From NCBI GenBank assembly GCA_040255465.1, contig JBDZVA010000003.1, positions 682,001 to 746,000 of the forward strand: a DNA stretch of 64,000 nt, written 5' to 3'. Within the stretch, counting starts at the first letter, position 1, and the number at the start of each line of letters is the position of its first letter. Shown piece by piece: positions 1-9,135 of the stretch. Position numbers and translations under genes: made by a program. Below the pieces are notes generated by a model. That model searched no databases. It was not told where the DNA came from and worked only from the letters and a program-made list of their open reading frames with translations. The DNA is from UBA5793 sp040255465. Its GTDB lineage: Bacteria; Planctomycetota; Phycisphaerae; Phycisphaerales; UBA5793.

Positions 1-732
1 GAGTTGGGTGCCGACGATTTCGCCCGACCCCGTTCCGGCGATACCCAGCGAGGTGGCCGTGGTGTAACCGGTGGCGTTGGCGATGGTCAGCGACCCGCCG
101 CCCCCGGCCGTGTCTGTCACCGTCAGTCCGGTGCCGTTGTCGCTGACTCTGGCAGTCACGTTGACGGTCGTGTCAGAGTTGATCGCGTCCAGCACGTCGT
201 TGATCGTGACGGCGCGGGAGAGGTCGATTGTGGAGATCGCGCCCGAAGAGTCCGTAATCTTGATCTTGCCGCGGACGACGCCGCTGCCGTTGTTCAATTG
301 GGTCAGGGCGGTGTCTGTCTCGAGGCGACCCTTGCCGAATTCAAATGAGATGTTCGACAAACCCAGCGCGGTCGCATCCCGATCCGTAAACCCGTTGGAG
401 AGATACTGACTCGTCGAGACGAGTCGATCGACCAGGAACGTGTACGCCCCCTGTTGAGCCGAGGGAGTGGCCGTGCCGCTGAGCACTGCTTCATTGCTGC
501 TGGTGACGGTCTTGGACTGAAAGGTCTTGTCCGTGCCGAACTTGGCGGATGCCGACTTGAGCGCGAGCAGCAGGCTGTTGAGTCCGAGAAACGCGGACTG
601 CTCCGATTGCAACTGGGCCTGTCGATTGAGCGCGAGCACCTTGGGGCGCGACTCGACCGCGAGCAACTGCTGGATCAAGGCACCTGTGTCGATGCCGCTG
701 ATCAATCCGACGCTGGTGGAAATACCGGTCAT
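1..732 (-). CDS. fliD: Flagellar hook-associated protein 2 (filament cap), N-terminal part
   Basis: The reading frame starts at ATG 732 and runs off the left edge, giving 244 residues of the N-terminus. It begins MTGISTSVGLISGIDTGALI, the typical FliD opening, followed by a heptad-rich helical stretch (ESRPKVLALNRQAQLQSEQ) and by beta-rich segments with Gly/Thr/Asp-rich turns. FliD caps the flagellar filament outside the cell and guides flagellin assembly. The start is supported by GGGAGAG 7-8 bases upstream. The C-terminal half is outside the window. The family assignment rests on the N-terminal motif and on composition. Nothing else flagellar lies in the window. Confidence 0.88.
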   Translation of the reverse strand, partial: MTGISTSVGLISGIDTGALIQQLLAVESRPKVLALNRQAQLQSEQSAFLGLNSLLLALKSASAKFGTDKTFQSKTVTSSNEAVLSGTATPSAQQGAYTFLVDRLVSTSQYLSNGFTDRDATALGLSNISFEFGKGRLETDTALTQLNNGSGVVRGKIKITDSSGAISTIDLSRAVTINDVLDAINSDTTVNVTARVSDNGTGLTVTDTAGGGGSLTIANATGYTTATSLGIAGTGSGEIVGTQL

Positions 733-1124
733 GAAAACTCTCCCGAGAATCGCGTCCCCGCCACTGACCCGATGATCCCGTCCCCGAGGCGCGCAGTGTG
801 AGCGGGGTGGCCAACGCTCTTGAGCAAGGCGGATGCCTGACTCCATGCCGAGCCGGGACATCCGGCACGCATCCCTGCCGCCGACCGATCCCCGGTTTCA
901 GCTCCGTGGCGCCGGCTGCGGAGTCCCAAAGGGATTATCGACCGCGCCCGGGGCCATCCTTCAGCGGACCCGGGCCGCGCAGGGCTTGCGCCTTTCGGCA
1001 AGATCGACTCTCCGGCCGCCTACCTTGAAGGGCACGCTGCAATCCGCGACATAATCAGACCCGTTTGGCCGCTCCGCCCCTGATGCGACTTACCTGAGCC
1101 CGGCTGCGGGCCGATCTTCCACCT
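733..1124. other. Intergenic region between divergent genes
   Basis: About 390 bases separate the divergent starts of fliD and the HDOD kinase. Open frames here are short and show no recognisable domain. The stretch presumably holds both promoters, but I see no consensus -35/-10 pair that I would defend. Confidence 0.5.
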
Positions 1125-3452
1125 ATGAGTCTGGCTCAGCAGAGCACGCGATCCGACCGCGTTGAGGTGATCCTGCAGCAGTTGCACACGCTGCCAACCC
1201 TCTCCGCCATCGCCATGCGCCTGCTCTCCCTCACCTCCGACGATGAGAGTGAGATCACTGAGATCGTCAAGATCATCGAGTCGGACCCGTCCATCACGGC
1301 CAAGGTGCTCAGCCTTTGCCGCCGCTCGGAAACTGGCCTTGGGACCAAGATCACCACCGTCGATCGGGCGGTGGTCATGCTCGGTTTTGAGGCCATCCGC
1401 AACGCCGTTCTTTCGATCGAGATCTACAACCTCTTCGAGAGCACCCGGCCCGGCCAGCAGCGCGGGTTGGACATCGACGAGTCGTCGACGGGCAAGCCCT
1501 TTGACAGCGCGGGATTCTGGATGCACAGCGTCGCAGTCGCAGTCGCCGCCGAACTGCTTGCCAAGCGCCGCACCCATGACCCGCGCATCGCGCCCGATGA
1601 GGCGTTTGTCTGCGGCCTGCTGCATGACCTGGGCAAACTCGCGCTCGAACGACTCCTGCCGCGCGGCTACGAGCGCGTCATCGAACTCGCCGAGCAGCGC
1701 CAGGGCAACATTGCCGAGATGGAGCGCCGCGTCATCGGCCTGGATCACCACACCACCGGCAAACGCCTGGCGGAACAGTGGAATCTGCCGCACATCATTC
1801 AGGACGTCCTGTGGCTGCACGGCCAGCCTGTTGAGTCGCTTCCCGTACTGCCTCACGAGGGCATGATCGCGCTGGTCACTCTGGCCGACCATCTCGTTCG
1901 CAAACAGCATCTCGGGTTCTCGGGCAATCACGTCTTTCCAGACGATCAGGCCACGCTGTGCAAGCACGTCGGCGTCACCGCCCAGGATGTCAGCGAAGTC
2001 GCCAGCCTCGTTCACGTCGAAACCGCGGCCCGATGCGAGATTCTCGGCCTCTCCGAGACGCCGCCGGAGGGCCTGTTCCTCGCTTCGATCGCCCGCGCCA
2101 ACCACGCGCTGGGTCGCATCAACGAGACACTTGAACAACGCTCGCAATCGGCACATCGCAGCGATCAGGTCATGCGCGGCATCATCGACTTCCACCAGCA
2201 GGCGACACCGGGACTTTCCATCGTCGCAGTGTGCGGCAACGTCGTCGCCTCAGCCGCAAAGGAATTCGGTCGCGGCTTCTACGCCATGCTGTACTCTTCC
2301 GCGCGCTCCGACGCCTGGCAGATCGGACAGTTCTCCTGCGACGGTCGCCTGCTCCGGGCCCAGACCGTCGAGGTTCCCGCGGCGGGGCTCGACGTCGATT
2401 CGCTCGCCGACGAACTCCAGGTTTCCGTCGGGATGATGGCGTTGCTCCCCGCGCTGACCGAGTCGATCGGCGACGCTTCCGACATTCGCAACGTCCGCCT
2501 CCTGCCGCTGCGCACGGGCTGGGGGCTCTCGGCCGTGCTGCTGCACGATCGCCCGGTGCGCGAGATGGGCTTGTCGCGCACGCAGATGCTGGCGCTGTGC
2601 GAGACGTGGGCCACCGCCATCGCCGCCGCCCGTCAGCATGAAGGCGCGCGACAACTGGGTGAGCAACTCGCGGAATCGAACCGCATTCTCACCGAGACCC
2701 AGGCCAAGCTCGCCCGTTCCCAGGCGCTGGCCAGCCTCGGCGAAATGGCGGCCGGCGCCGCGCATGAGATGAACAACCCCTTGTGCGTGATCTCGGGCCG
2801 CTCGCAGGTGCTCGCCAGCCAGCTGGCCAACCCGCGCGACCGGCGCATGGCCGAACAGATCGCCGAGCAGGCTCAGCGCCTCAGCGATCTGATCACCAGC
2901 CTGCACCTGTTCACCGAACCGCCGCGCCCCGAGGCCGGCCGGGTCGGACTGGGCGAACTCGTCAGCCGGGCCGTCAAGATGGCCAGCGAGCGGGTCGGCA
3001 AGAACGCGCCGATCTCCGTGCGCCTGTCAGCCGACCTCCCCGACGCCTGGCTCGACGCCGATCAGGTCAGCAGCGCGCTGGTCGAGTTAATCGTCAATGC
3101 AGCCGAGGCGCGTCCCAAGCACTTTGTCGATGTGCAGATTCAGGTTGACCCGCGCGAGAATCATCTGCTCATCCTGGTCAAGGACGACGGGCAGGGCATG
3201 AACGCCCACACACTCGAGCATGCGTTCGACCCGTTCTTCTCCGTCAAGCCGGCGGGCCGCCAGCCGGGGCTCGGCCTGGCCCGCGCCCAGCGGCTGATCG
3301 CCGCCAACGAAGGGACGATTGAGTTCGAGTCGCAACCCAATGTCGGCACGACGGCGCGGATCGTGCTCAAGTCGTGGCGGGTTCCCGACGACGAGCAGAC
3401 TCCGAGTGCGCGCTCGCAGGATGCACCTACGGGCGAGGTGCAGGCGGCATGA
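1125..3452 (+). CDS. HDOD-domain sensor histidine kinase
   Basis: A 775-residue cytoplasmic signalling protein. Residues about 15-260 form an HDOD domain (LPTLSAIAMRLLSL, later LLHDLGKLALERLL and GLDHHTTGKRLAEQW, HD-like motifs). A middle segment of about 200 residues resembles a GAF-type sensor but is not clear. The C-terminus is a histidine kinase: H-box AAGAAHEMNNPL with phospho-acceptor His547, N-box LVELIVNAAEA, G1 box DDGQGMN and G2 box GLGLARAQRLI. No membrane segment is visible. It is followed 79 bases later by a receiver-like/GAF protein on the same strand, so the two probably work together. The input signal is unknown. Domain calls come from motifs; the phosphotransfer partner is not identified. 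Confidence 0.88.
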   Translation: MSLAQQSTRSDRVEVILQQLHTLPTLSAIAMRLLSLTSDDESEITEIVKIIESDPSITAKVLSLCRRSETGLGTKITTVDRAVVMLGFEAIRNAVLSIEIYNLFESTRPGQQRGLDIDESSTGKPFDSAGFWMHSVAVAVAAELLAKRRTHDPRIAPDEAFVCGLLHDLGKLALERLLPRGYERVIELAEQRQGNIAEMERRVIGLDHHTTGKRLAEQWNLPHIIQDVLWLHGQPVESLPVLPHEGMIALVTLADHLVRKQHLGFSGNHVFPDDQATLCKHVGVTAQDVSEVASLVHVETAARCEILGLSETPPEGLFLASIARANHALGRINETLEQRSQSAHRSDQVMRGIIDFHQQATPGLSIVAVCGNVVASAAKEFGRGFYAMLYSSARSDAWQIGQFSCDGRLLRAQTVEVPAAGLDVDSLADELQVSVGMMALLPALTESIGDASDIRNVRLLPLRTGWGLSAVLLHDRPVREMGLSRTQMLALCETWATAIAAARQHEGARQLGEQLAESNRILTETQAKLARSQALASLGEMAAGAAHEMNNPLCVISGRSQVLASQLANPRDRRMAEQIAEQAQRLSDLITSLHLFTEPPRPEAGRVGLGELVSRAVKMASERVGKNAPISVRLSADLPDAWLDADQVSSALVELIVNAAEARPKHFVDVQIQVDPRENHLLILVKDDGQGMNAHTLEHAFDPFFSVKPAGRQPGLGLARAQRLIAANEGTIEFESQPNVGTTARIVLKSWRVPDDEQTPSARSQDAPTGEVQAA

Positions 3453-3531
3453 GGTTCTCAGACGGTCAGCCCGCAGTCCGATTCGATCGCCGCGCGTGGA
3501 CAGGTCCACTGCAAACACGGAGGAGGGTGTC

Positions 3532-4662
3532 GTGAAGAAGGCTCGCAGCAAACCCATGCAGGTGGACTCGACGACGCAAACGCCCGCAGCGCCCGGGCGC
3601 TCGGGCCGCGTGCTCGTGATCGACGCTGATCCCGCCGCAGCGGCCGCCACCGAGCGCGCTGTAGCCGGATCAGCAGTCATCATCGTCGCGGCGCCCAACA
3701 TGCCGCAGGCTGTCGAGCGACCCGATTTCACCCAGTTTGATCTCGTTCTTGCCGCCGCGCAGGACCTTACCGAACTCGAAGACACCGCACTGAAACTGCG
3801 CGAGATGCGCTCAGCCGCCCGCCTCGTCGTGTTGTGCGCCAAGGATGATTTTCAACTGGCCGTTCACGCCATGCGAGCCGGCGCGATCGACTGCCTGACC
3901 CTGCCGCTTTGCGAGCGCGACCTGCGCGTGCGCCTGCTGGATGCGCTTGACCACGCGCAGCGCGACCGCCAGCAACAGCAGCGGTTCGATCAACTCAAGC
4001 GCATCTGCAAGCGCATGAATACGACCCGCATCGACGTGACCAACCAGGTCGATTCGCTCTGCAACGATCTCGTTCACGCGTACCAGGAGCTCACCGACCA
4101 GATCTCGCACGTCACCGCCGTGACCGAGTTCGCTGCCGTCATCCGCCAGGAGCTCGACGTTGAAGAACTGCTTCGCACGACGCTCGAATACCTGCTGCGC
4201 AAACTCGGCCCGACCAACGCGGCGATCTTCCTGCCTTCGGCGGGCGATGACTTCACCCTCGGCGCCTACATCAACTACGATTGCAAACAGGACACAAGCA
4301 ACTTCCTCCTCGAGCACCTGGCCGATGTGATCACGCCCCTCATGCTTGAAGAGAACGAACTGCTCGAGTTCATCGACAACGTCTCCCTCGCCGACTGGAT
4401 GGGCGAGGATGCCGATTTTCTCGTCGATTCGCATCTGCTGACATTCTCCTGTCAGCACGACGGCGAATGTCTGGCGATTTTCACACTTTGGCGCGATGTG
4501 AAGGCGCCATTCGCTCCGGATCTCGTCAACATGCTGCGTTCGCTCTCGGCGGTGTTTACACGCCAGCTCGCGCATGTCATCCACGTCCACCACCGCCATC
4601 TGCCCGACGACGACTATCCGCCGTTTACGGACAGCGATGATGAGGGCGGACTCGCCGCCTAG
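3532..4662 (+). CDS. Degenerate receiver (pseudo-REC) plus GAF-like protein
   Basis: I chose GTG 3532 as the start because AGGAGGG lies 4-5 bases before it, giving 376 residues. Residues about 26-140 have the CheY-like fold pattern: RVLVIDAD, FDLVLAAA, RLVVLCAK and AGAIDCLTLPL. The phospho-acceptor aspartate position is Ala75 and the conserved lysine position is Leu124, so phosphorylation looks impossible. A coiled-coil linker (residues about 135-200) leads to a GAF-like domain (LDVEELLRTTLEYLLRKLG, then NAAIFLPS). It lies directly downstream of the HDOD kinase and is probably co-transcribed with it. It may act as a phosphorylation-independent adaptor or sensor. This role is inferred. Confidence 0.75.
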   Translation: MKKARSKPMQVDSTTQTPAAPGRSGRVLVIDADPAAAAATERAVAGSAVIIVAAPNMPQAVERPDFTQFDLVLAAAQDLTELEDTALKLREMRSAARLVVLCAKDDFQLAVHAMRAGAIDCLTLPLCERDLRVRLLDALDHAQRDRQQQQRFDQLKRICKRMNTTRIDVTNQVDSLCNDLVHAYQELTDQISHVTAVTEFAAVIRQELDVEELLRTTLEYLLRKLGPTNAAIFLPSAGDDFTLGAYINYDCKQDTSNFLLEHLADVITPLMLEENELLEFIDNVSLADWMGEDADFLVDSHLLTFSCQHDGECLAIFTLWRDVKAPFAPDLVNMLRSLSAVFTRQLAHVIHVHHRHLPDDDYPPFTDSDDEGGLAA

Positions 4663-4683
4663 TGCAATTCAACCGGGCCGAGC

Positions 4684-6315
4684 CTACTCAACCAGCCGCC
4701 CCTTGAGCGTCAGCGTGCGAGACTCTTCGATGAACACGGGCACGATCTGACCGACGAGCGCCTGCGCCTGCTCGCGCGGCACATCAAACACCGTGATCAA
4801 ATCACCCTCCGTGCGGCCGCTCAACTGCACGATCGACGAGTCATTCCACTGCGCCGGAGCTGGAGTCGCGCAGCCACCGGTCCCGCAATCGCCATGCTCG
4901 TCCGCGCCGAGTGACTGTCCATTCAGTGTCACGTCGATCACGCCGCGCCCGCCCGCCAGCACGGGTTCACGCCGCGCCTGCACGGTGGACATGCCTTCGA
5001 CAAACACATCCAGCGTCGAGCCGATCTGGGCCGTGTGGATAGAGCGGGAGATCTCCCCCTGGACTTCCAGCAGCGCGTTGTTTCGCCGCCGCTTGGTTTC
5101 GTCGGGCACATCATCGGGGAGTTTGTCATACGCGGGCGTGCCCGGCCGCGGCGAATACTTGAAGATAAAGCAGTTCTTGAATCGGGCCCAGCGCATCAGT
5201 TCTGCCGTCGCCTCGAAATCGGCCTCCGTCTCGCCCGGAAAACCGACGATCACGTCGCTGGCGATCATGGCGCCGGGCAGGTATGCGCGAATTCGCTCGA
5301 TGAAATCGCGGTACTCCTCAACGGTGTAGCCACGGTTCATCGCTTCGAGCACTCGATTGGACCCCGACTGCACCGGCACGTGAATGTACCGGCAGATGCG
5401 CGGGCAATCGCGAATCACTTCCAGCACGTCATTGCCGAAGTCGCGCGGGTAACTCGTCACAAAACGCAGCCGCTTGAGATGCGGCACCTCATCATGGATC
5501 CGCCGCAAGAGATCGGCGAACGTCGTCACCGTGTGACCCGCCAGCGGGTCGCGCTCATGCCCGCCGGTAAAGGATCGGCCCTTCTGCGACTGCACGAGTC
5601 CGTCGACGATCACCGCTGAATCGTGCTCGAAGCGATAGTGATTGACCGTCTGACCCAGCAGCGTGATCTCGACCACGCCGCGCTCGACGAGCGTGCGGCA
5701 TTCTTCGATGATGTGATCCGGCGGGCGATGCATTTCCGCGCCGCGCGTAAACGGCACGACGCAGTACGTGCAGAACTTGTTGCACCCGCGGGTGATGCGG
5801 ACGTAGGCGCTGCGACCTGCTGAGCGTTGATCTTCCGGGGCGAAGCTGCGCGCCAGGTCCAGCAGTTCGAGGCTGTCTTCCGCCGCGGCCAGCGTGCCCG
5901 AACGGCGCGAGGTGTTGCCCTGCAGCGCGATGGCCGGCTCACTTGTCGTGCTCGCATTGCGCAGCAGCAGCGGCAACTTGTCCAGCTCACCGGGGCCGCA
6001 GAGCAGATCGACCTGCGGAAACTTGCGGATCATGTCGCGCCCGTCGCGCTCCGCCATGCATCCGAGCACCCCCAGCAGCAGATCGGGCTGCCGAGCCTTG
6101 CGGGCCTTCATCATCCCCAGCCGCGACCAGACCTTCTGTTCCGCCTGCTCGCGGACCGAGCACGTGTTGTAGAGGATCACGCCCGCTTCATTTGCATCGG
6201 GCGTGAATCGATACCCCAACGCGCGCAGCTGCGTCGTGACCAGTTCGGAGTCCAGCTCATTCATCTGGCATCCGAAGGTTTCGAGGTACACAAGTTTCGC
6301 AGAGTCGGCGGACAT
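4684..6315 (-). CDS. miaB: tRNA-2-methylthio-N6-dimethylallyladenosine synthase
   Basis: A radical-SAM methylthiotransferase acting on A37 of tRNAs that read UNN codons. From ATG 6315 the protein has 543 residues. The N-terminal domain carries the auxiliary cluster cysteines C16 (ETFGCQMNE), C52 (YNTCSV) and C86 (LGCMAE). The radical-SAM site is CNKFCTYC (C178, C182, C185). A C-terminal TRAM-like region follows. Two stretches look like insertions compared with E. coli MiaB: about 25 residues after the radical-SAM core start, and a Cys/Gly-rich loop (DEHGDCGTGGCATP) inside the TRAM region. In-frame ATG codons also exist at 6327 and 6384, but those starts would run further into the divergent ruvB promoter or gene. 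No clear Shine-Dalgarno sequence is visible. Confidence 0.93.
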   Translation of the reverse strand: MSADSAKLVYLETFGCQMNELDSELVTTQLRALGYRFTPDANEAGVILYNTCSVREQAEQKVWSRLGMMKARKARQPDLLLGVLGCMAERDGRDMIRKFPQVDLLCGPGELDKLPLLLRNASTTSEPAIALQGNTSRRSGTLAAAEDSLELLDLARSFAPEDQRSAGRSAYVRITRGCNKFCTYCVVPFTRGAEMHRPPDHIIEECRTLVERGVVEITLLGQTVNHYRFEHDSAVIVDGLVQSQKGRSFTGGHERDPLAGHTVTTFADLLRRIHDEVPHLKRLRFVTSYPRDFGNDVLEVIRDCPRICRYIHVPVQSGSNRVLEAMNRGYTVEEYRDFIERIRAYLPGAMIASDVIVGFPGETEADFEATAELMRWARFKNCFIFKYSPRPGTPAYDKLPDDVPDETKRRRNNALLEVQGEISRSIHTAQIGSTLDVFVEGMSTVQARREPVLAGGRGVIDVTLNGQSLGADEHGDCGTGGCATPAPAQWNDSSIVQLSGRTEGDLITVFDVPREQAQALVGQIVPVFIEESRTLTLKGRLVE

Positions 6316-6352
6316 GGCCACAATCATAGGATTCAACCGCGAGGCGCGTATC

Positions 6353-7399
6353 ATGCCCACAATGGCACGCGAGCGCATTGTCACGGCTGAACGCCTCGAC
6401 CCCGATGAGGAACGACTGAACTGGTCGCTGCGCCCGACCCGCCTCGACGAATACGTCGGCCAGCCTCAGCTCGTCGAACGCCTCCGCATCGCCATCCAGG
6501 CCGCCAAACAGCGGGGTGAGCCGCTCGAACACGTCCTGCTGCACGGCCCGCCCGGCCTGGGCAAGACGACCCTCGCGCACGTCATCGGCCATGAGATGGG
6601 CGGCCAGGTCCATCTCACCTCCGGCCCCGCGCTCACGCGAGCCGGCGATCTGGTCGGTCCACTCACCAAACTCAAGCGTGGCGACATTCTGTTCGTCGAT
6701 GAGATCCATCGCCTCCCCGCCGCCGTCGAGGAGTACATCTACCCCGCGATGGAAGATTTCCGCATCGACGTCTCCGTCGACTCCGGAATGCACGCCCGAT
6801 CGATCACCCTCAACGTCGAGCCATTCTGCCTGATCGGCGCGACGACACGTGCCGGCCTCGTCTCCGGCCCGCTGCGCAGTCGGTTTGGAATGACACACCA
6901 TCTCGAGTTCTACAGCGAGCAGGACCTGCACACCATCGCGCACCGCTCCGCGAGTCTGCTTCACATGCAGTGCGACTGCGAAGACACCCTGGCGCTGCCC
7001 GCCAAGCGCAGCCGCGGCACGCCGCGCATCGTCAATCGTCTGCTTCGCCGTATCCGCGATTACGCGCAGGTGCACAACAACGGCGTGGTCAACGCGGACA
7101 TTGTCGCCGAAGCGCTCACCCTCGAAGGCATTGATGCACTCGGCCTCGATCCACTCGATCGGAAGTATCTCAAGGTGCTCGGCACGACGTTTCAGGGCGG
7201 TCCCGCGGGCATCGAGGCGATCGCCGCCACCATGAGTGAAGAGTCGGATACCCTCGAGGAAGTCGTCGAGCCCTACCTGCTCCAGTGCGGCTATCTCACC
7301 CGCACCCGGCGCGGCCGCCAACTCACCCAGCGGGGAGCTGCGCACGTCGGCATTGCACTGGCCAGCCCCGGCTCCGAAGCGCCGCTCTTTGAAGAGTAG
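6353..7399 (+). CDS. ruvB: Holliday junction branch migration DNA helicase RuvB
   Basis: The AAA+ motor of the RuvABC resolvasome. From ATG 6353 it is 348 residues, normal for RuvB. Visible motifs are the Walker A box GPPGLGKTT (residues about 65-73), Walker B DEIH (116-119), sensor 1 IGATTRAG, the arginine-finger region PLRSRFG, and sensor 2 GTPRIVNRLLRR, followed by the winged-helix C-terminus (EPYLLQCGYLTRTRRGR). ATG 6362 is an equally possible start. It is transcribed divergently from miaB with only about 40 bases between starts, so the promoters overlap. ruvA and ruvC are not in the window. Confidence 0.96.
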   Translation: MPTMARERIVTAERLDPDEERLNWSLRPTRLDEYVGQPQLVERLRIAIQAAKQRGEPLEHVLLHGPPGLGKTTLAHVIGHEMGGQVHLTSGPALTRAGDLVGPLTKLKRGDILFVDEIHRLPAAVEEYIYPAMEDFRIDVSVDSGMHARSITLNVEPFCLIGATTRAGLVSGPLRSRFGMTHHLEFYSEQDLHTIAHRSASLLHMQCDCEDTLALPAKRSRGTPRIVNRLLRRIRDYAQVHNNGVVNADIVAEALTLEGIDALGLDPLDRKYLKVLGTTFQGGPAGIEAIAATMSEESDTLEEVVEPYLLQCGYLTRTRRGRQLTQRGAAHVGIALASPGSEAPLFEE

Positions 7400-7446
7400 T
7401 CATGGGCGCAGGCCGGCACCGCAGCCAGATAGGGCTGGTCTCGATT

Positions 7447-7911
7447 CTACTTTCGCGCGCCGACGGTTACCTTCACCAGTTGCTCTTCCTTGCACAGCAC
7501 GCCGCCGGGCGCGCCGTCGATCACTTGCTGGATCGTCATGGCGCCGAGGCGCTGCTCCATCATTTCCATGATGTGGTCCATCTCGCTGTGCAGTGGACAC
7601 AGGTGCGTCTTGTGCTCAAGGCGGTCGAGCGGGCAAACGCGAATGCGCGGCAGCGGATCGATGGCATCGACAATCTGCAGCAGTGTGGTGCGCTTCGGAT
7701 CGCAGAGGATGCGGAAGCCGCCGCCGCGCCCGCGCCGGCCGCGCACCAGCTTCGCCCGCCCCAGCGACTGCAAGACCTTCACCGCATAATCGGCCGGGAC
7801 TCGGGTCTCCCGCGCCACGTCAATGGCCGTGAGCACGCCGCCGTCGCGGTCGATAGCCTCGGCCAGTGCGATCATGATCCGCAGTGCGTACTCGGCAGTG
7901 GTGGACATCAT
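7447..7911 (-). CDS. Rrf2-family transcriptional regulator
   Basis: A 154-residue winged-helix regulator. The N-terminus STTAEYALRIMIALAE and the wing GRRGRGGGFRI are typical of the Rrf2/IscR/NsrR family, whose members often sense iron-sulphur status, nitric oxide or cysteine. Cysteines C93 and C105 (VCPLDRLEHKTHLCPLH) sit in the region where IscR/NsrR bind a cluster, with further Cys70 and Cys140, so a metal cofactor is plausible but not shown. AGGAGA stands 9-10 bases before the first of two consecutive ATGs. It is the last gene of the DUF1015-serA-serC run and starts 43 bases after serC, so it may control that operon. Confidence 0.88.
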   Translation of the reverse strand: MMSTTAEYALRIMIALAEAIDRDGGVLTAIDVARETRVPADYAVKVLQSLGRAKLVRGRRGRGGGFRILCDPKRTTLLQIVDAIDPLPRIRVCPLDRLEHKTHLCPLHSEMDHIMEMMEQRLGAMTIQQVIDGAPGGVLCKEEQLVKVTVGARK

Positions 7912-7954
7912 GCGGCTGCGATCTCCTGATTCAAGCCTCTGAGACGATCAGAAC

Positions 7955-9043
7955 TCAACGATTGGCCATTTCGAATTTCTTCATGAACTCGACCAGCGCC
8001 GCGCACGCCTCGGGGGGGAGCGCGTTGTAGACGCTGGCGCGCATCCCGCCGACCGAGCGGTGTCCCTTGAGTCCGTCAAAACCAGCCGCCTTCGCTTCCG
8101 TGATGAATTTCGCTTCCAGTTCCTCGTTGGGCGCTCGGAAACAGATGTTCATCAGCGAGCGGCTGTCCGGCTGGGCCGTGCCCTTGAAAAAGTCGCTGTT
8201 GTCGATGCAGTCATAGATCAGCTTCGCCTTGGCTTCGTTGCGCTCAGCCATCGCCTTCAGCCCGCCGAGCTGCTTGATCCACTTGAACGAGAGGCCCATC
8301 ACGTAGATGCCAAAGGTATTGGGTGTGTTGTAGAGCGAGTTGTTCTCGGCGTGCGTGGAGTACTTGAGCATCGTCGGAATGTCATCGCGCACCGACTTGA
8401 GCATGTCATTGCGGATGATCGTCAGCACCACGCCCGACGGCCCCAAGTTCTTCTGGGCGCCCGCGTAGATGATCGCATACTTCGAAACGTCGATCGGCCG
8501 GGAAAAGATGTCGCTGCTGGCGTCGCACACCAGCGGCATGCCCATGGGCACGCCCGGCTCCTGCTTCCACTGCGTGCCGAAGATCGTATTGTTCGAGGTG
8601 TAGTGCACGTACGCAGGCCGCGCCGAGTAGCTGATGTCTGCCGTCTTGGGAATGTGATCGAAGTTGCTTGGCTTACTCGACCCGGCGATGTGAACCTCGC
8701 CGAACAGCTTCGCCTCTTCGACCGCCTTCTTCGACCACGTGCCCGTGAGCAGGTAATCCGCCGTGGCGTGCTTGTTGAGCAGATTCATCGGCACCATCGC
8801 GAATTGCAGCGAAGCGCCGCCCTGCAGGAACAGCACCTTGTACTTGCTCGGGATATCTGCCAGTTCGCGGCAGTCCGCTTCGGCTTCTTCGATCACCTTC
8901 GTGAACGCCTTGCCGCGGTGGCTGTGCTCGAGTATGCCCACGCCGCTGCCCGCCAGATTCCACAGATCCTTCTGTGCCTGCTTGAGCACCTCTTCGGGCA
9001 GAACTGCAGGTCCGGCGCTGAAGTTGAAGACGCGATCACTCAT
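7955..9043 (-). CDS. serC: Phosphoserine aminotransferase
   Basis: A PLP-dependent enzyme that converts 3-phosphohydroxypyruvate and glutamate into phosphoserine and 2-oxoglutarate, the second step of serine synthesis. The length of 362 residues is typical. The opening RVFNFSAGPAVLPEEVL and the PLP-lysine motif YAGAQKNLGPSG (Lys198) are diagnostic, and the C-terminus GHRSVGGMRASVYNALP matches the family. It lies 92 bases downstream of serA, in the same operon, with the Rrf2 regulator after it. Confidence 0.96.
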   Translation of the reverse strand: MSDRVFNFSAGPAVLPEEVLKQAQKDLWNLAGSGVGILEHSHRGKAFTKVIEEAEADCRELADIPSKYKVLFLQGGASLQFAMVPMNLLNKHATADYLLTGTWSKKAVEEAKLFGEVHIAGSSKPSNFDHIPKTADISYSARPAYVHYTSNNTIFGTQWKQEPGVPMGMPLVCDASSDIFSRPIDVSKYAIIYAGAQKNLGPSGVVLTIIRNDMLKSVRDDIPTMLKYSTHAENNSLYNTPNTFGIYVMGLSFKWIKQLGGLKAMAERNEAKAKLIYDCIDNSDFFKGTAQPDSRSLMNICFRAPNEELEAKFITEAKAAGFDGLKGHRSVGGMRASVYNALPPEACAALVEFMKKFEMANR

Positions 9044-9135
9044 GGTTCACCAATCTTTCTGATTCAGGCACCTGGGGCCAGGCACTGGCAGATGCACTGC
9101 GCCATGCCGGCTTTCACGAGTGCCTCGTGCTTCTC

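Noticed and set aside
1020..2195. A 391-codon minus-strand frame across the HDOD kinase
   Set aside because: It is a shadow of the kinase, which has clear HDOD and histidine kinase motifs; the antisense product has no recognisable feature.
6257..7345. A 362-codon minus-strand frame across ruvB
   Set aside because: RuvB is unmistakable on the plus strand and fills the same interval.
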